A stretch of DNA of 64,000 bases from Azospirillum sp. B21 (GTDB taxonomy: Bacteria > Pseudomonadota > Alphaproteobacteria > Azospirillales > Azospirillaceae), in assembly GCF_008364825.1 (NCBI RefSeq), contig NZ_VTTO01000004.1, forward strand, positions 428,445-492,444, written 5' to 3'. Below the pieces are notes generated by a model. The model saw nothing but the letters and a program-made list of their open reading frames with translations. It was not told the origin of the DNA and ran no database searches. The translations under genes were made by a program, and so were the position numbers. Position 1 is the stretch's first letter. Every line of letters starts with the position of its first letter. Of the stretch, positions 1-7,837 are shown in pieces.

Positions 1-2
1 TC

Positions 3-137
3 ACGCTGGGCTGCGCCATCTTCCTGGGCGACCGCTGCATCGCCACCCAGGAAGCCGTGGCGGTGATCGTCGACAAGGCTGCCCATCGCCCGACTCCCAT
101 TCCGGAACCGTTGCGCGCCAAGCTGCTGGAGGCGTAA
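3..137 (+). CDS. Acyl-CoA thioesterase-like protein, C-terminal fragment
   Basis: The window opens inside a reading frame that ends with TAA at 137; only 44 C-terminal residues are visible. The segment GCAIFLGDRCIATQEAVAV followed by a short helical tail resembles the last beta strands and C-terminal helix of hotdog-fold (4HBT/YbgC-like) thioesterases, which hydrolyse acyl-CoA esters. The active-site region lies outside the window, so the substrate cannot be judged. The next gene starts 36 bases downstream on the same strand. The family call rests on the tail only and is tentative; the reading frame itself is clear. Confidence 0.55.
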   Translation, partial: TLGCAIFLGDRCIATQEAVAVIVDKAAHRPTPIPEPLRAKLLEA

Positions 138-173
138 AGGGGGGCGCACTTCTCCCTCACCGGACCTCCCGTC

Positions 174-1520
174 ATGACGCGCTCACCCCAGCGCCCTTCC
201 GGCAAGCGCCCCTTCGCCAAGGGACGCCCGCCCGCCCGCAAGACCAACCATGCTTCTGCCGAAACGCGGGAGCTGGAGGTCGCCATCACCGATGTCGGCG
301 CTCGCGGCGACGGGCTGGCCTTCGCCGAAGGCTTGCGTCTGTTTGTGCCCTACACGGTGACCGGCGACCATGTGCGCGTACGCATCGGTGACGGCGATGG
401 AAAGGGGGAAGGCGTACGGGCCGAACTTGTTGAAATTCTTGAACCCGGCCCCGGACGCCAGACGCCACCCTGCCGTCATTTCGGCCGCTGCGGCGGCTGT
501 ACGCTCCAACACATGGACGATGCGACGTACGCGGCCTGGACCGTCGGAATGGTGCGCGGCGCGCTGGAACGGGTCGGGTTGGGTGAGGTGCCGCTGGAAC
601 CGCTGGCGCGCACGCCGGCCGGTGCCCGCCGCCGCGCCCGCTTTGCGGCTCTGAAGCGCGGCAAGCGTGTCTGGTTCGGTTTCAATGAACGCCAGAGCCA
701 CAGGCTGGTCGACCTGGAGGAGTGCCCCGTTCTGGCCTCCCGCCTGTTCGCCTTGGTGGAGCCCTTGCGCGGTGTACTGGCGGAGATCCTGCCGGACGGC
801 GGCGACGCCGACGTGGTGCTGACCGACCTGGAGGGCGGGGCCGACCTGCTGCTGGTCGGGCCGCGCAGCCTCGACCGTGCCGCGCGTGAGGCGCTGGTCG
901 CCTTCGAGCCGGAACGCATCGCCCGCATCGCTTGGCAACCCACCGACCGCGCCGCGCCGGAACCGGTGGCGAACCGACGCCCGGCCTTTATTCGTTTCGC
1001 AGACGTTCCGATCCAGCCGCCGCCCGGCGCCTTCCTCCAGGCCAGTGCCGAGGGCGAGGCTGCCCTGGTTGCCGCGGTGCGCGAGGGGGTGGGGCCGGCG
1101 GCCCGCATTGCCGATCTGTTCGCCGGCATCGGCACCTTTTCCATTCCGCTTGCGCAACAAGCAGCGGTCCATGCGGTGGAGGGCGACGAGCCGGCTGTGG
1201 CGGCGCTCGGCCGCTCGGTCCAGGGACTGCGGCTGACGGCGGAGCGCCGCGACCTGTTCGACAATCCGCTAAGCGCCAAGGAACTCAATCGTTACGATGC
1301 CGTGGTGTTCGATCCGCCGCGCGCCGGTGCTGCAGCCCAGGCGGCGGCGCTTGCCGGCAGCAAGGTGCCACGGGTGGTGGGGGTGTCCTGCAATCCGTCG
1401 AGCTTCGCCCGCGACGCGCGGGTGCTGGTGGATGGCGGCTATCGTCTGGTGAAGGTCTGGCCGGTCGACCAGTTCCTATGGTCGGCCCATGTCGAGGTGG
1501 TTGGCCTGTTCGAGCGGTGA
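174..1520 (+). CDS. Class I SAM-dependent RNA (uracil-C5) methyltransferase, TrmA/RlmD family
   Basis: The 448-residue product matches the TrmA/RumA family, which makes 5-methyluridine in tRNA or 23S rRNA. The basic N-terminus is followed by a TRAM-like beta domain (about residues 30-90). Next come the Fe-S cysteines in CRHFGRCGGC near residue 100, with a further Cys in LEECP near 184. The SAM-binding segment ADLFAGIGTFSIPLA is near residue 315. FDPPRAG and the catalytic nucleophile loop GVSCNPSSFARD are near the C-terminus. The start ATG at 174 lies in a poor Shine-Dalgarno context. The family is certain; whether the target is tRNA U54 or an rRNA uridine cannot be read from the sequence. The gene converges on the next one across a perfect hairpin. 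Confidence 0.9.
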   Translation: MTRSPQRPSGKRPFAKGRPPARKTNHASAETRELEVAITDVGARGDGLAFAEGLRLFVPYTVTGDHVRVRIGDGDGKGEGVRAELVEILEPGPGRQTPPCRHFGRCGGCTLQHMDDATYAAWTVGMVRGALERVGLGEVPLEPLARTPAGARRRARFAALKRGKRVWFGFNERQSHRLVDLEECPVLASRLFALVEPLRGVLAEILPDGGDADVVLTDLEGGADLLLVGPRSLDRAAREALVAFEPERIARIAWQPTDRAAPEPVANRRPAFIRFADVPIQPPPGAFLQASAEGEAALVAAVREGVGPAARIADLFAGIGTFSIPLAQQAAVHAVEGDEPAVAALGRSVQGLRLTAERRDLFDNPLSAKELNRYDAVVFDPPRAGAAAQAAALAGSKVPRVVGVSCNPSSFARDARVLVDGGYRLVKVWPVDQFLWSAHVEVVGLFER

Positions 1521-1530
1521 GGAGGTTGGA

Positions 1531-1579
1531 CCCCCACCCTGACCCTCCCCCGCTGGGCGGGGGAGGGTCAGGGTGGGGG
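1531..1579. repeat. Perfect 23-bp stem palindrome between convergent genes
   Basis: Positions 1531-1553 are exactly reverse-complementary to 1557-1579, with a 3-base loop. It lies between the stops of two convergent genes and could terminate both, although there is no U-tract. The arms (CCCCCACCCTGACCCTC...) match the arms of the composite palindromic elements at 31.4, 46.6, 54.2 and 60.7 kb, so it is a single-hairpin member of that dispersed family. Confidence 0.85.
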
Positions 1580-1599
1580 CATTCGAAGACTGAACGCCT

Positions 1600-2811
1600 T
1601 CAATCCAGCTGCAGCACGATGGCCTTGAGATAGGCCGACTCCGGCAGATGCGGGTGGACCGGGTGGTCCGGACCGGCGCCGGCGCTGCGCAGGATGCGGC
1701 CGGTGCGGCCGGCATCGTGCAGGCCGCGGGCGACCTGTTCGGCAAAAGTCGGCGGATCGACATTGTGGCTGCACGACCCGCACAGCAGAAAGCCACCGGG
1801 CGCCGTGATCTTTGCGGCCAAGCGAGCCATCTTGCGATAGGCGCGGCAACCGGCTCCCAGATCCTTCTTCGATTTTACGAAGGCCGGCGGGTCGGCCACC
1901 ACCACCTGGAAGGTCTCGCCAGCGGCGCTAAGACGCTCCATCTCCTGGAAGGCGTCGGCCTTGCGCGCCTCGAAGCGGTCGGCGACGCCGTTCGCCTCGG
2001 CGGCGCGGGTGGCGTTCTCCAGCGCCAGGGCGGAGCGGTCGACCGCAACCACATGGGTGGCGCCGGCCACTGCGCATTGGATGCCGAAGCCACCGTTGTA
2101 GCTGTAGAAGTCGATGGCGCGCCCGCCCTTTGCCAGCGAGGCGATGAAGGCGCGGTTGTCGCGCTGGTCGTAGAACCAGCCGGTCTTCTGGCCGTCCAGC
2201 GGATTGGCGAAGAAGGTCACGCCGTTCTCTTCCAGCCGGATCGGGCCGTCGAGCTCGCCCTTCGCCAGCCGGGTCTCCTCGGTCAGACCCTCCAGTGCGC
2301 GCTGGCTGCCGTCGTTGCGCAGGATGACCGTGCGCGGCGCCATCACCTCGTCGATGGCGGCCAGGATGTCGTCGATACGGTTGTCCATGAAGACGGAGTT
2401 GGCCTGCACCGTCACTACGTCGTCGAAACGGTCGACGATCAGGCCGGGAAGACCGTCGGCCTCGGCATGGACCACGCGGTAGAAGGGACGGGAGAACAGC
2501 CGCTCGCGCAGTTCGACCGCGCGGCGCAGCCGGTCTGTGATGAAGGCATGATCCACCACGGTCGCCGGATCGCTCGACAGCAGCCGCGCGGCGATCAGCG
2601 TGTGCGGATTGAAGGTGTAGATGCCCAACGGCGTCCCGCCGGGGTCCAGAAGCCGAACCGGGGTGCCGGGCGGGACCGCCTTGGCGATGGTGTCCATCTG
2701 GACTTCGTTGGAATAGACCCAGGGATGCCCCTGCATGACGCGCCGCTGGCGGCCGGCCTGCAGGTGGATCGGCGGGTACTTCTTGACGGGTTTGGTGCCG
2801 GTGTCGCTCAT
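1600..2811 (-). CDS. RlmI-like class I SAM-dependent rRNA methyltransferase with PUA domain
   Basis: The 403-residue protein has the RlmI/YccW layout: an N-terminal PUA domain (GHPWVYSNEV near residue 27), a central RlmI-specific EEHEA-like beta region, and a C-terminal Rossmann methyltransferase domain. Visible motifs are IDFYSYNGGFGIQ for SAM binding, VVADPPAF for the catalytic loop and CGSCSHNV near the end. The family methylates cytosine C5 in 23S rRNA. The start was set to ATG 2811 (MSDTGTK), because an upstream extension of 12 residues has no family support. It converges with the preceding methyltransferase gene. The exact target nucleotide is inferred only from the family. Confidence 0.88.
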   Translation of the reverse strand: MSDTGTKPVKKYPPIHLQAGRQRRVMQGHPWVYSNEVQMDTIAKAVPPGTPVRLLDPGGTPLGIYTFNPHTLIAARLLSSDPATVVDHAFITDRLRRAVELRERLFSRPFYRVVHAEADGLPGLIVDRFDDVVTVQANSVFMDNRIDDILAAIDEVMAPRTVILRNDGSQRALEGLTEETRLAKGELDGPIRLEENGVTFFANPLDGQKTGWFYDQRDNRAFIASLAKGGRAIDFYSYNGGFGIQCAVAGATHVVAVDRSALALENATRAAEANGVADRFEARKADAFQEMERLSAAGETFQVVVADPPAFVKSKKDLGAGCRAYRKMARLAAKITAPGGFLLCGSCSHNVDPPTFAEQVARGLHDAGRTGRILRSAGAGPDHPVHPHLPESAYLKAIVLQLD

Positions 2812-2892
2812 GGGGCCGCATCCTAACGGCAAATCGCCGGCGTGCAACGGATCCCTGGCAACGGATCCCTGAAAGTCCCGGATGCCGGGCGG

Positions 2893-3441
2893 CTACTCCA
2901 CCCCGCGCAGGCTGTCCGCCACGGCGGGGGCATTGTCGTTGACCACGGCCAGATCCTTGCAGAAGCGGATCGTCTCCTGCCGGTGGCCTTCGGTGCGGAA
3001 ACAGTCGGGGATCGGACTGCGCCGGGCGTCCAGCGGGAGATGGCGCTCCGGCAGGGTGGTGTGGATGGCGGCGCAGCCGAGCTGCCGGGCCAGCGCCTCC
3101 ATCGCCCGCAGCAGGGTCTCGGCGATGCCGGCCACGTCGAACAGGTCCAACACCACGAAGTTGTCAACGCTCAGCACCCGGCCGTGGCGCAGGTGCGGCT
3201 CCACCGCGTAGGAAAACAGGCCGTGCATGTAGCCCTGGGCGTTCTGCACGGTGATGATGCCGGCATCAGCGGGCAGGCCGGAGCGCCCGGCGCCACCACC
3301 CTTGCTTGCGGTTCCCAACACCGCTGCGGCAAATGCGCGCCATTGGTCGACCCCCAGTCCCGGCGAGATTGCGCAGACCAGCGGGTAGGCCTGGTCGACT
3401 TGGCGCCGACCAAGGGGTTTCGCGATGAAACTGTCGTCCAT
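2893..3441 (-). CDS. GNAT-like acetyltransferase domain protein
   Basis: The 182-residue product has a fold pattern typical of GNAT N-acetyltransferases: a central beta strand pair (GIITVQNAQGYMHGLFSYAV), a strand ending in VDNFVVLDLF, and a helix followed by GCAAIHTTLP. The classical acetyl-CoA loop (Q/RxxGxG/A) is not obvious, so catalytic ability is uncertain. ATG 3441 (MDDSFIAK) is preferred. An upstream TTG start at 3513 would place coding sequence inside the FNR box. The gene is divergent from ccoN and shares its upstream region, so it may be co-regulated. The substrate is unknown. Confidence 0.55.
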   Translation of the reverse strand: MDDSFIAKPLGRRQVDQAYPLVCAISPGLGVDQWRAFAAAVLGTASKGGGAGRSGLPADAGIITVQNAQGYMHGLFSYAVEPHLRHGRVLSVDNFVVLDLFDVAGIAETLLRAMEALARQLGCAAIHTTLPERHLPLDARRSPIPDCFRTEGHRQETIRFCKDLAVVNDNAPAVADSLRGVE

Positions 3442-3499
3442 TTCAGTCCGGCCGATTGCAAGGACACTGAACGATGGCAGGGCGGGCCCGCCAGGGTCG

Positions 3500-3513
3500 T
3501 TGACGTAGATCAA
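3500..3513 (+). promoter_or_regulatory. FNR/Anr/FixK-type binding site upstream of ccoN
   Basis: TTGACGTAGATCAA matches the FNR consensus TTGAT-N4-ATCAA at 9 of 10 conserved positions. It lies 174 bases before the ccoN ATG. If it sits near -41.5 the transcript would start around 3548 and carry a leader of about 140 bases. The presence of an FnrN-type gene at 10.6 kb supports function. Confidence 0.85.
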
Positions 3514-3687
3514 TGTTGTACAAGCCCCCCCTACACATAGTGGGGCCCATTGGAGACAGGCGCGCCCGGCGTCCCTCTTGGCATTCCCGAGTGCAACCTG
3601 TCCCGCTCCTTAACAGTACGTACCCAGTGGTGGTGCAACCCAGACGGTGCGGCCTCGCGGCCGCCCGGGGCAAACGGGAGAGATTGT

Positions 3688-5184
3688 ATGACATCAGCGA
3701 CTCTGACTTCAGGGGCCACCCTGGGCAGCCAGCGGGTGTCGGAAGACGTGCGTTACCATGAGGACGCCATCCGACTCTTCGTGATCGCTGCAGTGTTCTG
3801 GGGCGTGGTCGGTTTCCTGGCCGGCACCTTCATCGCTCTGCAGCTGGCCTTCCCGGCGCTGAATCTCGGGTTGGAGTGGACGAGCTTCGGGCGCCTGCGC
3901 CCCGTCCACACCTCGGCCGTGATTTTCGCGTTCGGCGGCAATGTGCTGTTCGCCACCTCGCTCTATTCGGTTCAACGGACTTGCCGTCAGCATCTCTTCG
4001 GGGGCGAAGGGCTGGCGAAGTTCGTTTTCTGGAACTACAACGTCTTCATCGTGCTTGCGGCGCTGAGCTATGTCCTGGGCTACACCCAGGGCAAGGAATA
4101 CGCCGAGCCCGAGTGGATCCTCGATCTGTACCTGACGGTCGTCTGGGTGCTCTATGCGGTCCAGTTCATCGGCACCGTGATGACGCGGCGCGAGTCGCAC
4201 ATCTATGTGGCGAACTGGTTCTTCATGGCGTTCATCCTGACCGTCGCCATCCTGCACATCGGCAACAACGTCAACATCCCGGTGTCGCTGTTCGGCATGA
4301 AGTCCTACAGCTTCGTGTCGGGCGTGCAGAGCGCGATGGTGCAGTGGTGGTACGGCCACAACGCGGTCGGCTTCTTCCTGACCGCCGGCTTCCTGGGCAT
4401 CATGTACTACTTCGTGCCCAAGCGCGCCGAGCGGCCGGTCTATTCCTACCGCCTGTCGATCGTCCACTTCTGGACCCTGATCTTCCTCTACATCTGGGCC
4501 GGCCCGCACCACCTGCACTACACCTCCCTGCCGGACTGGGCGCAGACGCTGGGCATGACCTTCTCGGTCATGCTGTGGATGCCGTCCTGGGGCGGCATGA
4601 TCAACGGCATCATGACCCTGTCGGGCGCCTGGGATAAGCTGCGCACCGACCCGGTCCTGCGTTTCCTGGTCACCTCGGTCGCCTTCTACGGCATGTCGAC
4701 CTTCGAAGGCCCGCTGATGTCGGTCAAGCCGGTCAACGCCCTGTCGCACTACACCGACTGGACCGTCGGCCACGTGCACTCCGGCGCTCTCGGCTGGGTC
4801 GCCTTCGTCTCCTTCGGCGCGATCTATTATCTCGTGCCGGTGCTGTGGAAGCGCTCGCAGCTCTACAGCATGCGTCTGGTCAGCTACCACTTCTGGACCG
4901 CCACCATCGGCATCGTGCTCTACATCACCGCCATGTGGGTGTCGGGCATCATGCAGGGCCTGATGTGGCGTGCCTACGACAACCTGGGCTTCCTGCAGTA
5001 CTCCTTCGTGGAGACCGTCGCGGCGATGCACCCGTTCTACGTGATCCGCGCGATGGGCGGCGTCCTGTTCGTCATCGGCGCTCTCATCATGGTCTACAAC
5101 CTGTGGCGCACGGCGAAGGGCGATGTCCGCATCGAGAAGCCCTATGTCACCACCCCGCACAAGGCGGCGGTCGGCGCGGCCTGA
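3688..5184 (+). CDS. ccoN: cbb3-type cytochrome c oxidase subunit I (CcoN)
   Basis: The 498-residue, multi-spanning membrane protein is the catalytic subunit of cbb3 oxidase, the high-affinity terminal oxidase used at low oxygen. Haem and copper ligands are visible: [15 protein letters not shown] (low-spin haem b), [11 protein letters not shown] (Cu-B region), [11 protein letters not shown] and the paired His of [14 protein letters not shown]. The start was chosen at ATG 3688 (MTSATLTSG) behind GGGAGAGA. The longer frame from 3550 reads through the promoter leader. It is first in ccoNOQP and under the FNR box at 3500. Confidence 0.98.
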   Translation: MTSATLTSGATLGSQRVSEDVRYHEDAIRLFVIAAVFWGVVGFLAGTFIALQLAFPALNLGLEWTSFGRLRPVHTSAVIFAFGGNVLFATSLYSVQRTCRQHLFGGEGLAKFVFWNYNVFIVLAALSYVLGYTQGKEYAEPEWILDLYLTVVWVLYAVQFIGTVMTRRESHIYVANWFFMAFILTVAILHIGNNVNIPVSLFGMKSYSFVSGVQSAMVQWWYGHNAVGFFLTAGFLGIMYYFVPKRAERPVYSYRLSIVHFWTLIFLYIWAGPHHLHYTSLPDWAQTLGMTFSVMLWMPSWGGMINGIMTLSGAWDKLRTDPVLRFLVTSVAFYGMSTFEGPLMSVKPVNALSHYTDWTVGHVHSGALGWVAFVSFGAIYYLVPVLWKRSQLYSMRLVSYHFWTATIGIVLYITAMWVSGIMQGLMWRAYDNLGFLQYSFVETVAAMHPFYVIRAMGGVLFVIGALIMVYNLWRTAKGDVRIEKPYVTTPHKAAVGAA

Positions 5185-5205
5185 CGCTAGGGAAGGATGC
5201 GAGAA

Positions 5206-5946
5206 ATGGCTCAGGAAAAAAAGGGCTTCAGCCACGATCTGATCGAGCGGAACACGCTTCTTCTGATCGTGCTCGTGCTGATCACCGTGTCGATCGGCGG
5301 TCTGGTCCAGATCGTCCCGCTCTTCACCATCGAATCGACCATCGAGAAGGTGGAGGGGGTCCGTCCCTACTCCCCGCTCGAACTGGCCGGGCAGAACATC
5401 TACTACCGTGAAGGCTGCTACAACTGCCACAGCCAGCAGATCCGTCCGTTCCGTGACGAGGTCGAGCGTTACGGCCACTACTCGCTGGCTGCGGAGTCGA
5501 TGTACGACCATCCGTTCCAGTGGGGCTCCAAGCGCACGGGTCCGGACCTGGCCCGCGTCGGCGGCAAGTACTCCAACGACTGGCAGGTCGCCCATCTGGT
5601 GAACCCGCGCGCGGTCGTGCCGGAGTCCATCATGCCGGGCTATGCCTGGATGAAGGACCGTCCGCTGAGCTATGGCGACATCGCCGATCACCTGAAGGCG
5701 CTGAAGATCGTCGGCGTTCCCTACTCCGACGAGCAGATCGCCAACGCCAAGGCCGACCTGGAAGCGCAGAAGAACCCGGACGGCGACACCGCCGGCCTGG
5801 CCAAGCGCTATCCGAAGGCCGTGGTCGCGAACTTCACCGGCAACAAGACCGTCACCGAAATGGACGCTCTCGTCGCCTACCTGCAGGTGCTGGGCACCAT
5901 GGTGGACTTCACCAAGTACCAGTCGCCGAAGCAGCTGCAGCAGTAA
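5206..5946 (+). CDS. ccoO: cbb3-type cytochrome c oxidase subunit II (CcoO), mono-haem
   Basis: The 246-residue membrane-anchored cytochrome c passes electrons to CcoN. It has one N-terminal transmembrane helix ([20 protein letters not shown]). A single haem c site CYNCH near residue 72 lies in the family signature [13 protein letters not shown], and distal Met candidates are present (SIMPGYAWM). Two in-frame ATGs exist. ATG 5206 sits at normal distance from AGGGAAGG, while ATG 5197 abuts it, so 5206 is preferred. It starts 21 bases after ccoN and is co-transcribed with it. Confidence 0.97.
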   Translation: MAQEKKGFSHDLIERNTLLLIVLVLITVSIGGLVQIVPLFTIESTIEKVEGVRPYSPLELAGQNIYYREGCYNCHSQQIRPFRDEVERYGHYSLAAESMYDHPFQWGSKRTGPDLARVGGKYSNDWQVAHLVNPRAVVPESIMPGYAWMKDRPLSYGDIADHLKALKIVGVPYSDEQIANAKADLEAQKNPDGDTAGLAKRYPKAVVANFTGNKTVTEMDALVAYLQVLGTMVDFTKYQSPKQLQQ

Positions 5947-5961
5947 TCGGGGGAGGAATCC

Positions 5962-6123
5962 ATGGACTTGGATTCGATCACGGTGATGCTTCGGTCCTTC
6001 TGGACGGTGTGGTTGATGCTGCTGCTGACGGGTATCCTGGTTTACGCCATGTGGCCCGGCAACCGCCGCACCTTCGACGACGCCGCCCAGATCCCGCTCA
6101 AGGATGATGGTCAGGAGCTTTAG
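5962..6123 (+). CDS. ccoQ: cbb3 oxidase subunit IV (CcoQ/FixQ), 53 residues
   Basis: This short gene encodes a 53-residue protein with one transmembrane helix (SFWTVWLMLLLTGILVYAMW) followed by a charged cytoplasmic tail that includes NRRTFDDAA. That is the standard FixQ/CcoQ pattern. CcoQ stabilises the cbb3 complex. It begins 15 bases after ccoO behind GGGGGAGGAA and ends 3 bases before ccoP. Position and motif make the assignment firm despite the small size. Confidence 0.92.
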   Translation: MDLDSITVMLRSFWTVWLMLLLTGILVYAMWPGNRRTFDDAAQIPLKDDGQEL

Positions 6124-6126
6124 ACC

Positions 6127-7017
6127 ATGGCACAGAATTACAAGGACGAGCTGTCCGGCGTCGAGACCACCGGCCACGAGTGGGATGGACTGCGCGAACT
6201 GAACAACCCGCTGCCCAAGTGGTGGCTGTACCTCTTCTACGTCTGCATCGCCTGGTCGCTGGTGTACTACGTGTTCTACCCGGCCTGGCCGCTGGGCAAG
6301 ACCTACACGAAGGGCATCCTCGGCTATTCGCAGCGTGAAGAACTCGATACCCGGATGGCGGAGGCGAAGGCCGGCCAGGCCAAGTTCCTGACCGCCATCG
6401 CCGCCAAGTCGGTCGACGAAATCCAGAAGGACAAGGACCTGCTGGGCTTCGCCATGGCCGGCGGCCGGTCCTACTTCAACGAGAACTGCGCCGCCTGCCA
6501 CGGTGCCGGCGGCCAGGGTGCCAAGGGCTTCCCGACGCTGGCCGACGACGTGTGGCTGTGGGGCGGCTCCTCGGCCGACATCTACAAGACCATCCAGCAC
6601 GGCATCCGTTCGGATGACGGCGACACCCGTGGCGTGCCGAATGTCGGCATGACCGCCTTCGGCAAGGACGGCATCCTGAACCGCGACCAGATCGATCAGG
6701 TCACGGACTATGTGCTGTCGCTGAACGGCAAGACCGCCGATGCGGGCAAGGTCGCCAAGGGCAAGACCGTCTATGACGAGAACTGCGCCGCCTGCCACGG
6801 CGACGCTGGTCAGGGTTCGGTCGCCGCCGGTCTCGACGGCATCGGCGCTCCCCCGCTGAAGCAGGCCAACTGGCTCTACGGCGGCGACAAGGCCACGCTG
6901 ATGGACACGGTGACCAACGGCCGTGCCGGCATGATGCCGGCCTGGTCGAAGCGTCTGGACGACGCGACGATCAAGTCGCTGGCGGTCTACGTCCACAACC
7001 TGGGCGGCGGCAAGTAA
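6127..7017 (+). CDS. ccoP: cbb3 oxidase subunit III (CcoP), di-haem cytochrome c
   Basis: The 296-residue protein has an N-terminal FixP domain with TWO hydrophobic stretches around WWLYLFYVCIAWSLVYYVF. Two cytochrome c domains follow, each with CAACH (near residues 121 and 220). It accepts electrons from soluble or membrane cytochrome c and feeds CcoO/CcoN. The ATG at 6127 follows the ccoQ stop by 3 bases. A strong hairpin with a T-run follows, so ccoNOQP is a closed transcription unit. Confidence 0.97.
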   Translation: MAQNYKDELSGVETTGHEWDGLRELNNPLPKWWLYLFYVCIAWSLVYYVFYPAWPLGKTYTKGILGYSQREELDTRMAEAKAGQAKFLTAIAAKSVDEIQKDKDLLGFAMAGGRSYFNENCAACHGAGGQGAKGFPTLADDVWLWGGSSADIYKTIQHGIRSDDGDTRGVPNVGMTAFGKDGILNRDQIDQVTDYVLSLNGKTADAGKVAKGKTVYDENCAACHGDAGQGSVAAGLDGIGAPPLKQANWLYGGDKATLMDTVTNGRAGMMPAWSKRLDDATIKSLAVYVHNLGGGK

Positions 7018-7057
7018 GCCGATCCCGATCCGGGGATAAGTTCGGAACCGACCTGAA

Positions 7058-7091
7058 GGGCGTCGGGGAGTTCGCTCCCCGGCGCCCTTTT
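7058..7091 (+). terminator. Rho-independent terminator of ccoNOQP
   Basis: A 13-bp stem (GGGCGTCGGGGAG / CTCCCCGGCGCCC, one G-T pair) with a short TTCG-type loop is followed directly by TTTT. It lies 41 bases after the ccoP stop. Confidence 0.9.
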
Positions 7092-7248
7092 CCTATGGGA
7101 AACGGCCTGCCGGCTGGCGGTTCCGTGAACTTCCTGTCATTTGATCCAGCGCAATGTACCTGCGGCAATCGGTCGCCATAGTGCCCGGACCGGCCACCGG
7201 AATTTGCCGACCAGAAGCCGCCGACCAGTCGAAGGGCAGCCAGCGACC

Positions 7249-7779
7249 ATGACCATCAGCACGACCACCGGAAACCGCCCCACCGCTCCGAAGCGTGTCA
7301 AGCCGCCGCGCCAGAAGGGATGGTACATCCCCTGGATCTTCGTCGGCCTCTTCATGATCGTCCTGACGGTGAACGCGATCATGGTCCATTTCGCCATGTC
7401 GAGCTGGACCGGGGTGCAGACCGAGAACCACTTCATCAAGGGCATCAGCTACAACAAGGATCTCGCCGGCGCCCGCGCCCAGGCCGAACGCGGCTGGCAG
7501 GTGCAGGCGGAATTCACCAGCACCGAGCCTCGCAAGGCCCTGGTCGCCATCACCGCCCGCGACAAGGAAGGCCGCGTCCTGAAGGATGCCGGCGTCACCG
7601 TGTCGATGATCCGTCCGACCACCGTCGGCCACGACAAGACGCTGACCCTGCCGTATCTGGGCGAAGGCCGTTACGGCGCTCCGGTGGAACTGGACCTGGA
7701 AGGCCAGTGGGACATGCGCTTCGTCATCACCCACTCCACCGGCGATTATCAGGACCAGAAGCGTGTCTGGGTGCAGTGA
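7249..7779 (+). CDS. ccoH: FixH/CcoH family cbb3 oxidase assembly protein
   Basis: The 176-residue protein has one transmembrane helix near residues 27-48 (WIFVGLFMIVLTVNAIMVHF) and a periplasmic beta-rich FixH domain. The family motif region GISYNKDLA is present, and the protein ends GDYQDQKRVWVQ. FixH is needed for maturation or stability of the cbb3 complex. The start ATG 7249 (MTISTT) was chosen, since the upstream extension reads through non-coding sequence. The usual partner fixG/ccoG, which normally precedes fixH, is absent between ccoP and this gene. Confidence 0.92.
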   Translation: MTISTTTGNRPTAPKRVKPPRQKGWYIPWIFVGLFMIVLTVNAIMVHFAMSSWTGVQTENHFIKGISYNKDLAGARAQAERGWQVQAEFTSTEPRKALVAITARDKEGRVLKDAGVTVSMIRPTTVGHDKTLTLPYLGEGRYGAPVELDLEGQWDMRFVITHSTGDYQDQKRVWVQ

Positions 7780-7837
7780 GCTTTGAAGGGGCCAATCGGC
7801 AGCGATTGCCGGGCCGGGATCATCGGGGTGCTGTGAG

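Noticed and set aside
1648..2826. 392-residue open frame on the plus strand
   Set aside because: It is antisense to the RlmI-like gene and has no ribosome site or motif.
3709..6996. 1095-residue open frame on the minus strand
   Set aside because: It lies opposite ccoNOP. The product is His/Asp/Gly-rich shadow sequence without domains, as expected opposite strongly biased GC-rich genes.
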